Shown piece by piece: positions 24,066-32,325 of a stretch of DNA of 64,000 nt. Numbering within the stretch: the first letter of the stretch is position 1; the number at the start of each line of letters is the position of its first letter. Location: positions 124,001-188,000 of the forward strand of contig JAKLGA010000004.1 in the NCBI GenBank assembly GCA_022710975.1. The letters are read 5' to 3'. The stretch is from Myxococcota bacterium. Lineage in GTDB: Bacteria; Myxococcota; B64-G9. A program made the position numbers and the translations under genes. The notes beneath the pieces were generated by a model, which did no database searches, was not told the DNA's origin, and saw only the letters and a program-made list of their open reading frames with translations.

Positions 24066-24944
24066 GTGGCCACAACCGGAAGAACGGACAGCCTGAACGA
24101 GCACAGGGGCAAGCACCTCCAGGGCCGCAGGACCTCGCTCCTCTGGTGCCTGGTGTGCGCCGGCGTCGCTGGAGGGCTCGCCTGCTCGAGCCCGGAGCCT
24201 GCCACCCAGGCCCCGCCCGAGGTGAAGCCGCCCGAGGCGCAGCCGGCCGAGGTGAAGCCCCCCGAGGCGCAGCCGGCCGAGGCGAAGCCGGCCGAGGCGG
24301 CCCCCGCCGCCAGGTGCGACCCGAAGCAGTCGCCGGCGGCGTGCTGGCAGGCCGCGCAGGAGCTCGAGAAGAACGCCAAGACGTTCGAGGACTGGGACCG
24401 CGTCTACGCCCTCAAGGAGAGCGCCTGCGACGCCGGCGCGCCGGTCGAGTCCTGCTACGACGCGGCGGCGAACTACTGGGAGAAGGACAAGCGCGAGCCG
24501 GCCGAGCGCTACTACCTCAAGGGCTGCGACAAGGGTCATGCCCCGTCCTGCGCGGGCCTCGGGAACCTCTACGCGTCGGAGCCGAAAGGCAAGGAGGACG
24601 CGCCGGCCGGGCGGCCGGAGGCCAAGGGGCCCGACTACGCCCAGGCGGTCAAATACCTCGAGAAGGCCTGCCAGCTCAAGGACCCGGACGGCTGCGCCGG
24701 GCTGGGGATCCTGGTCGCCGACGGCAAGGGCGCCAAGAAGGACATCACCCGGGCCGTGGGGCTGTGGGAGAAGGCCTGCCAGCTCGGCAGCGACGTCGAT
24801 TGCCTGACCGTGGGGAGGTTCCTGGCCGCGGGCCGGGGCGAGGTGAAGAAGGACGTGGCCCGCGCCAGGAAGGCCTTCGACGCCGCCTGCAAGCGCAAGT
24901 ACGAGGACGCCTGCAAGGCGGCCCAGGAGCTCGGGGGGAAGTGA
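24066..24944 (+). CDS. Sel1-repeat lipoprotein
   Basis: This 292-residue product starts at GTG 24066, nine bases after AGGAGG. A lipoprotein-type signal (LLWCLVCAGVAGGLAC) follows an unusually long charged N-region. Residues about 60-95 are a Pro/Glu/Ala linker with repeated PPEAQPAE. The rest is Sel1-like repeats (AERYYLKGCDKGHAPSCAGL, AVKYLEKACQLKDPDGCAG, AVGLWEKACQLGSDVDC), each with paired cysteines. Sel1 repeats are helical solenoids for protein-protein contact, so a periplasmic or outer-membrane adaptor role is likely. Confidence 0.8.
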   Translation: MATTGRTDSLNEHRGKHLQGRRTSLLWCLVCAGVAGGLACSSPEPATQAPPEVKPPEAQPAEVKPPEAQPAEAKPAEAAPAARCDPKQSPAACWQAAQELEKNAKTFEDWDRVYALKESACDAGAPVESCYDAAANYWEKDKREPAERYYLKGCDKGHAPSCAGLGNLYASEPKGKEDAPAGRPEAKGPDYAQAVKYLEKACQLKDPDGCAGLGILVADGKGAKKDITRAVGLWEKACQLGSDVDCLTVGRFLAAGRGEVKKDVARARKAFDAACKRKYEDACKAAQELGGK

Positions 24945-24967
24945 CGGCGCGCTCGGACCCTGTGGCC

Positions 24968-25132
24968 GGCGTTGGCAGACCCTCCGTGTGTGAATCACTC
25001 CGGGCAGGCCTCGAGGGGTAGGGGCAAGAGGCCTCAGTCAGGAACTCGGAACGAGGAACGGGGAACGTGGAACCAAGAGGCCGGGTGGATGGTCCTCCGC
25101 TTGCTGCAGTCGGCTGGCACCATTCAGCGGGG
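24968..25132 (+). repeat. Interspersed repeat, copy A
   Basis: This copy has the order GGCGTTGGCAG, a GGCCTCGAGGGGTAGGGGCA core, a run of five GGAAC(GN) heptamers, and an end of GGCTGGCACCATTCAGCGGGG. It shares this order with copies at 32125 and 33750 and, in part, with 26675. It is non-coding and lies between two genes. Confidence 0.8.
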
Positions 25133-25310
25133 TGCGCATCGAACGAGCGATCCTCTTCTTGCGCGGGCACAAGGTGATGCTCGATTCCGACCTGGCGGAG
25201 CTCTATGGGTCGCGACCAAGGTTCTCAACCGCGCGGTCAAGCGAAACCTGGAACGATTTCCTGCCGATTTCATGTTCCAACTGATGGTAGATGAAGAGGA
25301 AGTTTTGAGG
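25132..25310 (+). pseudogene. ORF6N-domain protein remnant, frameshifted and truncated
   Basis: Frame one reads VRIERAILFLRGHKVMLDSDL then AELYG. After one missing base at about 25207 the next frame continues VATKVLNRAVKRNLERFPAD then FMFQLMVDEEEVLR. Together this is the N-terminal ORF6N domain, a DNA-binding domain common in phage and mobile-element proteins. The gene is cut off by the short repeat at 25319. It sits exactly between two copies of the intergenic repeat. Confidence 0.8.
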
Positions 25311-25318
25311 TGCCTCCC

Positions 25319-25350
25319 CCTTGCGGGTGGCTGGCACCCTTGGGTGCTGG
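25319..25350 (+). repeat. Short intergenic repeat (GGTGGCTGGCACC type), doubled
   Basis: CCTTGCGGGTGGCTGGCA at 25319-25336 is identical to 34438-34455. It is followed at once by a related GTGCTGGCGCC. This motif recurs throughout the intergenic DNA of the window. Confidence 0.7.
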
Positions 25351-25400
25351 CGCCTTTCCGCGGGAGCGACTACCATCGCCGCGGTACCCAGGAGGCTCCC

Positions 25401-26612
25401 ATGCGCCTGCAGCCCTGCCTCGCCGCCCTGCTCCTCCTGGCCGCGTCCGCGGCCCTGGCCCAGGAGCGGCCGATCGTGGCGGTCTTCGACCTCGAGGTGA
25501 AGGGCACCACCCTGGACGTGGGCGCGGTCGACAGGCTCACCGACTACCTCGGCACCCTGCTCGCGGGCCGCGGCTACCGGGTGGTGCCGCGCTCCCAGCT
25601 CCGCGGCCGCCTGACCGAGGAGAAGAAGGGCTCCTTCAAGGAGTGCTACGACCAGGGCTGCCAGATCGAGATCGGCAAGGAGCTCGCGGCGCAGAAGTCC
25701 CTCTCCAGCCAGGTGCTCAAGATCGGCTCGTCCTGCAAGGTCGCGGTGAACCTCTACGACCTCAGGACCGCCGCGAGCGACGGGGCGGGCTCGGCCACCG
25801 GCAAGTGCGACGAGGACGGCGTGGTGGGCGCGCTCGAGCAGGCCGTGGAGGCCCTGCTCGGCAAGGCGGTCCCGGTGGCGGGCCAGCCCGGCCCCCCGGC
25901 CGCGAAGGTGCCGGACGTCTCCGAGTACGAGCGGCTCGCGGCCCAGGCCAAGGCAGACGAGGCCGGTCGGCTCGAGGCGCACAGGCGGGCCGAGGCCGAG
26001 CGGGCGCAGCGGCTGGCCGCGCTCGAGAAGGCCTGGGACGCGGTCGAGCAGGTGGCCTCGAGCCGGGGCATGACCACCCAGGCTCGCGCCGGGGTGGTGC
26101 GGAAGTTCCTCCAGGACTTCCCCGCGGACAACCCCCGCGAGGCCGAGGCCAGGGCCCTCGTGGCCAGGCTCGACCGGGGCGAGGAGCCGGCCAGCGCCGG
26201 GGGGCGGATCAAGGTGGTCTCGAACGTGCCGGAGTCGCAGGTCTTCCTCGACGGGGCCCGGATCGGGACCACGCCCCTGGAGAGGGAAGTTCCGGCCGGA
26301 GAGCACTACGTCGCGGTGCAGAACCGCGGCTACGCGCGGTTCGAGCAGAAGCTCGCCATCGAGGGCGGGCAGGTGGTGACGGTGGCCGCCACGCTCGTGG
26401 CCTCCGGGCAGCTCAGGATCACCTCGAACCCTCCGGGGATGGAGGTGCTCCTCGACGGCGTCAGGCTCGGGACCACGCCGATCGCGGTGGAGGCCGCCGC
26501 GGGCGAGCACATCCTCATGGTGAAGGGGACGGGCTACCACGAGTTCCGGAGGGCCATCGAGATCGTGGCAGGGCAGGCGCTGGCGATGGATGTCAAGCTC
26601 GAGCGGCGCTGA
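25401..26612 (+). CDS. Secreted protein with two PEGA domains
   Basis: This is a 403-residue protein. A signal peptide (MRLQPCLAALLLLAASAALAQ) is followed by a domain (about 22-155: PIVAVFDLEVKGTTLD, KECYDQGCQIEIGKELAAQK, LKIGSSCKVAVNLYDLR) that is closely related to the N-terminus of the SUMF1 protein at 32326-33630. A helical Ala/Glu/Arg stretch follows. Two PEGA domains end the protein (RIKVVSNVPESQVFLDGARI and LRITSNPPGMEVLLDGVRL, each with GTTPL/I and GEH motifs). PEGA domains are surface beta-domains, often found with Ser/Thr kinases. The ribosome-binding site is AGGAGG. Confidence 0.85.
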   Translation: MRLQPCLAALLLLAASAALAQERPIVAVFDLEVKGTTLDVGAVDRLTDYLGTLLAGRGYRVVPRSQLRGRLTEEKKGSFKECYDQGCQIEIGKELAAQKSLSSQVLKIGSSCKVAVNLYDLRTAASDGAGSATGKCDEDGVVGALEQAVEALLGKAVPVAGQPGPPAAKVPDVSEYERLAAQAKADEAGRLEAHRRAEAERAQRLAALEKAWDAVEQVASSRGMTTQARAGVVRKFLQDFPADNPREAEARALVARLDRGEEPASAGGRIKVVSNVPESQVFLDGARIGTTPLEREVPAGEHYVAVQNRGYARFEQKLAIEGGQVVTVAATLVASGQLRITSNPPGMEVLLDGVRLGTTPIAVEAAAGEHILMVKGTGYHEFRRAIEIVAGQALAMDVKLERR

Positions 26613-26674
26613 CCGGAGCCTGGCCGGGAGCGTCCTACCTCGCGGACCCCTCCGGCTTGCAGGTGCCTGACACC

Positions 26675-26791
26675 TCCGAAGTCAGGGGCTCGAGGCGTTG
26701 GCAGACCCTGCGTATGTGGATCGCTCCGGGCATTCCAGGAGGGTGGGGTAAGGCAGCAGCCGAGCTGGACCGCCATCTTGTCCGGGGGCAC
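26675..26791 (+). repeat. Interspersed repeat, divergent copy B
   Basis: CCGAAGTCAGGGG, GGCGTTGGCAG and GTATGTGGATCGCTCCGGGCA match copies C and D. The GGAACGN run is absent and the 3' half differs, ending in CCGGGGGCAC. It lies between convergent genes. Confidence 0.65.
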
Positions 26792-26823
26792 TTTTTGATT
26801 TGACCGTCGAGGGTGCCGGCCGT

Positions 26824-27264
26824 TCACCGCCCGGCATCTTCGGCCGCCGCCTTCTTCCTGTACTCGGCGGTCCGCCGCTTGAACTTCGCGAGCTGCCTGC
26901 GGAGCTTCTTGTCCTCGGGCGACAGGACCCGCCTGGTGCGCCGGTGATTCTCGTGGGTGAACGGCAGGTCGGGCTGGTCGGATTCGACGACCCGGACGCG
27001 GATCTCGTCTCCCACCCTGAGCGGCTCGGCCAGCCAGGAGTAGCTCTCCCACCGCCGCGTACGCGGGCCAGGGATCTGGTGACCGTTGAGCAGGAGCTGC
27101 AGCGACTCCGGTCTCCCGCGGACCTCGGGGTCACCCGCTTCGCTCTCGCCCGCCGACCCTGGCTTGCGGTTCCTGAGGTGCACCAGCGCGCCCAGCATGG
27201 TGTGCCCGTCGCGGCCGGCCGTGCACAGCCTCTTCCCGTTCCGGTAGACCTCGAAGCAGATCAT
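26824..27264 (-). CDS. Small unrecognised basic protein
   Basis: This 146-residue protein starts at ATG 27264 with AGGAGGG seven bases upstream. The N-terminal half (MICFEVYRNGKRLCTAGRDG, LQLLLNGHQI, WLAEPLRVGDEIRVRVVE) is beta-rich and looks like a small domain. The C-terminal half is a basic helix (KKLRRQLAKFKRRTAEYRKK). No family is recognised. It is cytoplasmic, with no signal or membrane segment. Confidence 0.65.
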   Translation of the reverse strand: MICFEVYRNGKRLCTAGRDGHTMLGALVHLRNRKPGSAGESEAGDPEVRGRPESLQLLLNGHQIPGPRTRRWESYSWLAEPLRVGDEIRVRVVESDQPDLPFTHENHRRTRRVLSPEDKKLRRQLAKFKRRTAEYRKKAAAEDAGR

Positions 27265-27511
27265 CGGACGTCCCTCCTGAGAGCCGTGGTCGGTTGGTCC
27301 CTGTTTCTCATCCTGTACGCACGCGACAAGCAATAGGGATTTTCTGGACTGGGTGAAGGTAGCATCGGAGGCAGATGGGGCTCAATGGGCCGAAGGCGAA
27401 GACAGGAAACGACGCACTTTCAGGACGGTGCATCAGGTTGGCACTTGCGGACCGGGGTGGGCGGCACTTCTCAGCAGGCTTCTCAGCAGGGGAGTAGAAG
27501 GGCTGGGGGAC

Positions 27512-30500
27512 TCACGGGGCCTGCGGGGCGAACTCGATCCGCGTCTCCAGCCAATCCGGGTCGAGCTTCACTTCGGTCCCCTCGAGCCTGAGGCCCGATT
27601 CCTTCGTGACCTGCTGCATGACCGCTTCGGGCGAGAGCCCGAGCGCGGTGAGATCCCAGAGGCGGATGGAGTTGTCCGGCTGTGTGAACGCAAGCGTTCC
27701 GTCGTCTGGCGAGATGGCTGCTGCGGCCAGGATGTCTCCCTTTGGAAACTGGGCCAGCTCGGCTCCGGTTGGAACTTCGAGGAGGCGAGCCGGTCCATCC
27801 GAAGGCATGAACAAGAATCGTCTACTGTCAGGGGAGAACATGAATGTGCTGTCACCGCCGAGAGGGCTACCTTCCGACTCGACCTGCTGCCCGGATGCCA
27901 GGTTCCTGAAGAGTATCCGCCCCGAGCCATCTGCGGCATTGGCGCCGGGGATGGCCACCTGGGTGCCATCGGGCGAGAAGGCCACCGGATCGCCTGAAGA
28001 CGGCGTCGGGATCACGCGGACGATCTCACCGGTTTCGGGATCTCGGATTTCAATCGAGAGGTTCTTGGAGCAGGCAACCAGATGGCTCCCCGGCAGGAAG
28101 ATGCTACAAACGTCGGTCCATTCCTTCTTCGCTGCCACTGGCTGGGCTTGGCCAACGAAGCCAGTCCAGACGTATGACTTGTATTGCACGTTCGAGGCGA
28201 CGATGCTGTTACCGTCGCTCGAGAAGGCTGCGAACATCATCATGGCATCCGGGCCCACCAGCTTCGAGATCTCGGTTCCAGTCTGAGTGTCTAGCACTCG
28301 CATGGAGTAGTCTGTCGCTCCCACTGCGAGCCTCCGACCGTCCCTGGACAGGACGAATGGAATGACGTAGTCACGATCGAGTTCGAACCGACGCACCTCC
28401 TCACCGCTCTTGAGGTCCCAGGTCCGCAGCGAAGAGTCTTGCGAAGCCGTGACCAGCTTGCTGCCATCCTCCGAGAACCGGAGCGACCTGATGAACGCAC
28501 CGTGCCCGCGCAGGACCGCTGGAGGATGCTTGATGCCGAGATCCCACACCATGACCGTCGGCTTCTGGCAGACCATCGCCAGCCGTCGTCCATCGGGGGA
28601 TAGCGCGATCCGGTCCACCCACTGGGGGGTCCTGAGCTGACCGATTTCGGCGCTGCGGGCCACGTCCCAGATTCGTACGGTAAGATCCCGGCTCGCTGAG
28701 AACAGGTACTCGCCGCCCGGAGAAAAGGTCACGGAGTTGATGTTGCCTTGGTGGCCGTGGAGCACGGCCAATTCCTTCTCCGTCGTGAGATCTTCAATCC
28801 TGATGGTCGTATCGCTGCTCCCTGAAGCCAGCAGCCTTCCATCCGGAGAGAAGGCCAGGGAATAGATGCTACCCCGGTGCCCCGGAACCTCTCGCACCCT
28901 CCGGCCACTGGCCGGCTCCCAGAGGCGTACGATGCTGTCGTCACCGCCCGTCGCGAGGAGCCTGTCGTCCGGGGAGAAGGCCACCGCATAGGGCCGCCCT
29001 TTGTGTGCGGGGATGGCATGCACCTGCCGTCTCGAGGCCACGTCCCAGACACGGACGAACCCACCGTAGTCGGCGGCCGCGAGCCACTTGCCGTCGTGCG
29101 AGTAGGACATGAACCAGATCCACTGGTCCGTCCCGTCCAGTGTGCCGATCACCCGTCCCGAGGAGGCATCCCAGATGCGAATGAGCCCGGAATACGAACC
29201 GGTGGCAATCGTTCCGCCGTCGGGCGAATAGGCCGCCGACAGCGTTCCCAGCGATCTCTCACGGGTAAACAGGTCTGCAAGGGACAGGGACTTCTCCCTC
29301 TGGGTGCCGGAGGCAGCCAGGTGGAAAGTGGTCAGCGAGGTTCCGGTCTCTGCATCCCGGAGCCGCACCACCCCCAATGAATCTCCGGTGAAGAGCTTCT
29401 TCCCGTCAGGCGAGTACGCGATCGCCCAGGCGTTGACCAGTTGTCCGCCAACCCTCCCGATCTCCCGCCGTCTCTGTGGATCCCAGAGGATGACCGCACC
29501 GTCGAGCCCGTAGGAGATCAAGGAGGAGCCACTCGGCGAATACCGGAGGTGCAAGACTCGGTCCCCATGACCCTCGAGCCGGCCCGACTCGCGACCGGTG
29601 CGGGCCTCGTAGAGGCGGATCGTGCCTTCATGGTCTGCTGCGGCCAGGAACTGGCCATCTGGAGAGAACTCCAGGGGTTCCCCGGCCTGGCGGAGGCTCC
29701 GATCCTGCCAGGACTCACGCCTCTCCCCGAGTTCCCACACCCGCAGACCCGTGTCGCCAGCGCTGGCAAGACGAGCGCCATCCGGGGAGAAGGAGATCGC
29801 TTGGACCTCCGGGTGGGAAGCGATCTCCTCGACCCGGTTCCCGGCGGTCGTGCTCCAGGCGAGCAAGCGTCCGTCCGAGCAGGCCACGGCGGCGGATTCT
29901 CTTCCGGGAGCGAAGGCGCAGCCCACGACCTTGGCGCATTTCCCTGGGAACTCGACAGCCGGGGACGAGCCGGAGATCGATCTCAGGACGAGGTGTCCGT
30001 CGTTGCCGAGCGCGGCGAGTCTGTCCCCTCCAGCCGAGACCGCGAGGAGCTTTGCCCCAGCGAGGTCCATCGTCCTGCTGGAGGTTCGCTCCCAGGTCTC
30101 CCATCGCCAGGACGTGACCTGGCCCTCCTCGGACAAGCCGGATAGCGTGCTCCCGTCGGGCGAGAGCCAGAGGTGCGCGGCGCTCGAGGTCAGTCTCTTC
30201 AGCTCGACACCCGTGCTCAGGTCCCAGATGCTTATCCAGGAGGTGTTCGCGCACGCCAGGTTGGAGCCATCCGCCGAGAACACCGTCGAGACGCAGAGCG
30301 CGCCTGGCCGGCTGTGCCACAGCAACTTGGGCCTCGGCTGGTTGATCAAGCCCAGGAGCAGACCGCGAGCGTCGGGCCGCTCCTTCTCCTTCAAGGCCGC
30401 CGCGGTGTAGAGCAACGCCTCGTGGGTTCCCGACGGGCGGGTGGCGCGCTCCGCGAGCATCGCAGACAGGTGCTCCCGGGCCACACCCTCGGCCTGGTTG

Positions 30501-31993
30501 GCCTGCTCCTCGGCTGCCCGGGCCTGGTCGCGCTCCGCACTCACCTTGAGGTAGGACCAGATCCCGATGGCCGCGAGGAGGACCAGGGCAGCCCCGACCA
30601 CCGAGAGCACCAGCCGGTGCCTCACGGTGAAACGTTTCCACAGCTCCCACGCACCGTAGGCGTAGGCCCGCACCCGGCTGCCTGTCAGGTAGGCCTCGAT
30701 CTCCTTCGCCAGCTCCTTCGCATTCTGGTAGCGGCCGACCTTGTCCCTCTGGAGTGCCTTCTGAGCGATGGCGTCGAGCTCTGGCGGTAGCTCCGGGCAT
30801 GTCTCGCACGCCGGCTGCAGGGGCGCCTTCAGAACCTTGCCGAGCACGTCGAAGATCGTGACACCCTCGAAGGGAGGTCGACCCGTCAGCAGCTCGTACA
30901 GCACCGCGCCCAGACTCCAGACGTCCGAGCGCTCGTCGATGGCATCGATCTCGCCGGCGGCCTGCTCCGGGCTCATGTACTGAGGGGTTCCCAGGAGCTC
31001 CCCGGCCGCGGTCTGGTCTGCAGCCTGCCCACGCTCGATCGCCTCCCGCTTCAGCTCGACCCCGCGGAGATCCTCCTTGCCGCGCACCTTGGCCAGGCCC
31101 CAGTCCAGCACCACGGTCTCGCCGAACTCCCCGACCATCACGTTGCCAGGCTTGATGTCGCGATGGATCACCCCGCGCGAGTGCGCGTAGGCGACCGCGT
31201 TGCAGAGGTCGGCGAAGTGGGTGAGGAGCTTGAGGCGCTCGGACAGCCCGCGGCAACCCTTCAGCGCGTCTGCCAGGGTCCGGCCCCGCACCAGCTTCAT
31301 CGAGTAGTAGAGCGAGCCGTCGGACCGGCGGCCCAGCTCGTAGACCGGGACGATGTTCGGGTGCTCGAGCTGGCCGGTGACGCGGGCCTCGCGCAGGAAG
31401 CGGACGACCACCGCGGACAGTGCCTGCATGGGCGAGGGCTGGCCGCTCGGCGCAATGCCGGTCGGCAGCAGTTCTTTGATCGCCACCTCACGGCCCAGGT
31501 GTTCGTCGAAGGCCACCAGCACCCGTCCGATGCCTCCCCGGCCCAGCTCTGCGGAGTCCTTGTCGGCCGCCGACTGCTGTCCTTGAGCTCTCGCGCGGAA
31601 CTTGTAGCGCCCCGCGTGCTCCAGGGTCACTGCGGTGATGTCCTCCGGGGCAGGCGCAGGTTTGGGCCCAGCGGAGCCCTCGGGCTTCGCGCCGTCCTCG
31701 GGCCCGAGCACCGCGGGGACTCCGCCGAAGCTCAGCACGACCGACTGCATGCCACCGAAGGCCTGGAGCGTCTTTCCAGCATCTCCCCCGTGGGCCTTGA
31801 CCGCCCCAGACACCATCTCCTCGAGCCCCCTGCGTCTATCGAGGTCAATGACCCCTGCCGCCTCGAGGCGTGCGGCCAGGCCGACGCTGCGCTCCGTGGC
31901 CCACCCTGCCGCCGCGATCATCACCTGACCTGGCGTGGCCAGCCCGAGTTGAACAGCCAGTACCCCGAAGAGAAGGTCACGCTCTGCGTTCAC
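27512..31993 (-). CDS. Membrane Ser/Thr protein kinase with WD40 repeat domain
   Basis: This 1493-residue product starts at GTG 31993 behind GGGAGGGG; the open frame continues 17 codons further without a ribosome-binding site. Residues 1-80 are a helical N-terminal region (LLFGVLAVQLGLATPGQVM). The kinase domain spans about 125-440: Gly loop GRGGIGRV, VAIKELL, catalytic loop HRDIKPGNVM, and DWGLAK in place of the usual DFG. MSPEQA marks the activation segment. One membrane helix (about 460-485) is followed by a short coiled coil, then some 900 residues of WD40 repeats (LAFSPDGRLLASGSSDTTIRI type). The kinase is thus cytoplasmic and the propeller part probably periplasmic or external. It is likely a signal receptor. 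Confidence 0.9.
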   Translation of the reverse strand: MNAERDLLFGVLAVQLGLATPGQVMIAAAGWATERSVGLAARLEAAGVIDLDRRRGLEEMVSGAVKAHGGDAGKTLQAFGGMQSVVLSFGGVPAVLGPEDGAKPEGSAGPKPAPAPEDITAVTLEHAGRYKFRARAQGQQSAADKDSAELGRGGIGRVLVAFDEHLGREVAIKELLPTGIAPSGQPSPMQALSAVVVRFLREARVTGQLEHPNIVPVYELGRRSDGSLYYSMKLVRGRTLADALKGCRGLSERLKLLTHFADLCNAVAYAHSRGVIHRDIKPGNVMVGEFGETVVLDWGLAKVRGKEDLRGVELKREAIERGQAADQTAAGELLGTPQYMSPEQAAGEIDAIDERSDVWSLGAVLYELLTGRPPFEGVTIFDVLGKVLKAPLQPACETCPELPPELDAIAQKALQRDKVGRYQNAKELAKEIEAYLTGSRVRAYAYGAWELWKRFTVRHRLVLSVVGAALVLLAAIGIWSYLKVSAERDQARAAEEQANQAEGVAREHLSAMLAERATRPSGTHEALLYTAAALKEKERPDARGLLLGLINQPRPKLLWHSRPGALCVSTVFSADGSNLACANTSWISIWDLSTGVELKRLTSSAAHLWLSPDGSTLSGLSEEGQVTSWRWETWERTSSRTMDLAGAKLLAVSAGGDRLAALGNDGHLVLRSISGSSPAVEFPGKCAKVVGCAFAPGRESAAVACSDGRLLAWSTTAGNRVEEIASHPEVQAISFSPDGARLASAGDTGLRVWELGERRESWQDRSLRQAGEPLEFSPDGQFLAAADHEGTIRLYEARTGRESGRLEGHGDRVLHLRYSPSGSSLISYGLDGAVILWDPQRRREIGRVGGQLVNAWAIAYSPDGKKLFTGDSLGVVRLRDAETGTSLTTFHLAASGTQREKSLSLADLFTRERSLGTLSAAYSPDGGTIATGSYSGLIRIWDASSGRVIGTLDGTDQWIWFMSYSHDGKWLAAADYGGFVRVWDVASRRQVHAIPAHKGRPYAVAFSPDDRLLATGGDDSIVRLWEPASGRRVREVPGHRGSIYSLAFSPDGRLLASGSSDTTIRIEDLTTEKELAVLHGHQGNINSVTFSPGGEYLFSASRDLTVRIWDVARSAEIGQLRTPQWVDRIALSPDGRRLAMVCQKPTVMVWDLGIKHPPAVLRGHGAFIRSLRFSEDGSKLVTASQDSSLRTWDLKSGEEVRRFELDRDYVIPFVLSRDGRRLAVGATDYSMRVLDTQTGTEISKLVGPDAMMMFAAFSSDGNSIVASNVQYKSYVWTGFVGQAQPVAAKKEWTDVCSIFLPGSHLVACSKNLSIEIRDPETGEIVRVIPTPSSGDPVAFSPDGTQVAIPGANAADGSGRILFRNLASGQQVESEGSPLGGDSTFMFSPDSRRFLFMPSDGPARLLEVPTGAELAQFPKGDILAAAAISPDDGTLAFTQPDNSIRLWDLTALGLSPEAVMQQVTKESGLRLEGTEVKLDPDWLETRIEFAPQAP

Positions 31994-32124
31994 TGGCCCC
32001 TCCCAGGTCGTAGACCGGACTGCTCCGCTTGTACCTAGGCTCATACACCTGCCGCGTTATCCTGGGCAACTGGCGCCATTCCACTTGCTGTGAGCGGTTG
32101 GCACCTACCTGCTTGGCACCTTGC

Positions 32125-32280
32125 GAAGTCCGGAGGTCAAGGCGTTGCCAGGCCTCCCGTGCGTGGATCGCTCCGGTCAGGCCTCGAGGGGTAGGGGCAA
32201 GAGGCCTCAGTCAGGAACTCGGAACGGGGAACGAGGAACGAGGAACGAGGAACCACGTTCCAGGAGGCCGGCACCATTCA
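32125..32280 (+). repeat. Interspersed repeat, copy C
   Basis: Same order of blocks as copies A and D: GCGAAGTCCGGAGGTCAAGG, GGCGTTGCCAGG, GGCCTCGAGGGGTAGGGGCA, a run of six GGAACNN heptamers (GGAACGA three times), and GGCACCATTCA. It fills most of the 332-bp gap between the kinase gene and the SUMF1 gene. Confidence 0.8.
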
Positions 32281-32325
32281 AGCTGCGGTTCCAGGGTCCT
32301 GGATGGCAGGGGCGACCCCGGGGAA

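Noticed and set aside
25112-25131. Sigma-54 promoter in the repeat (TGGCAC)
   Set aside because: TGGCAC fits the -24 element, but no GC/TTGC at the right distance was found in any copy.
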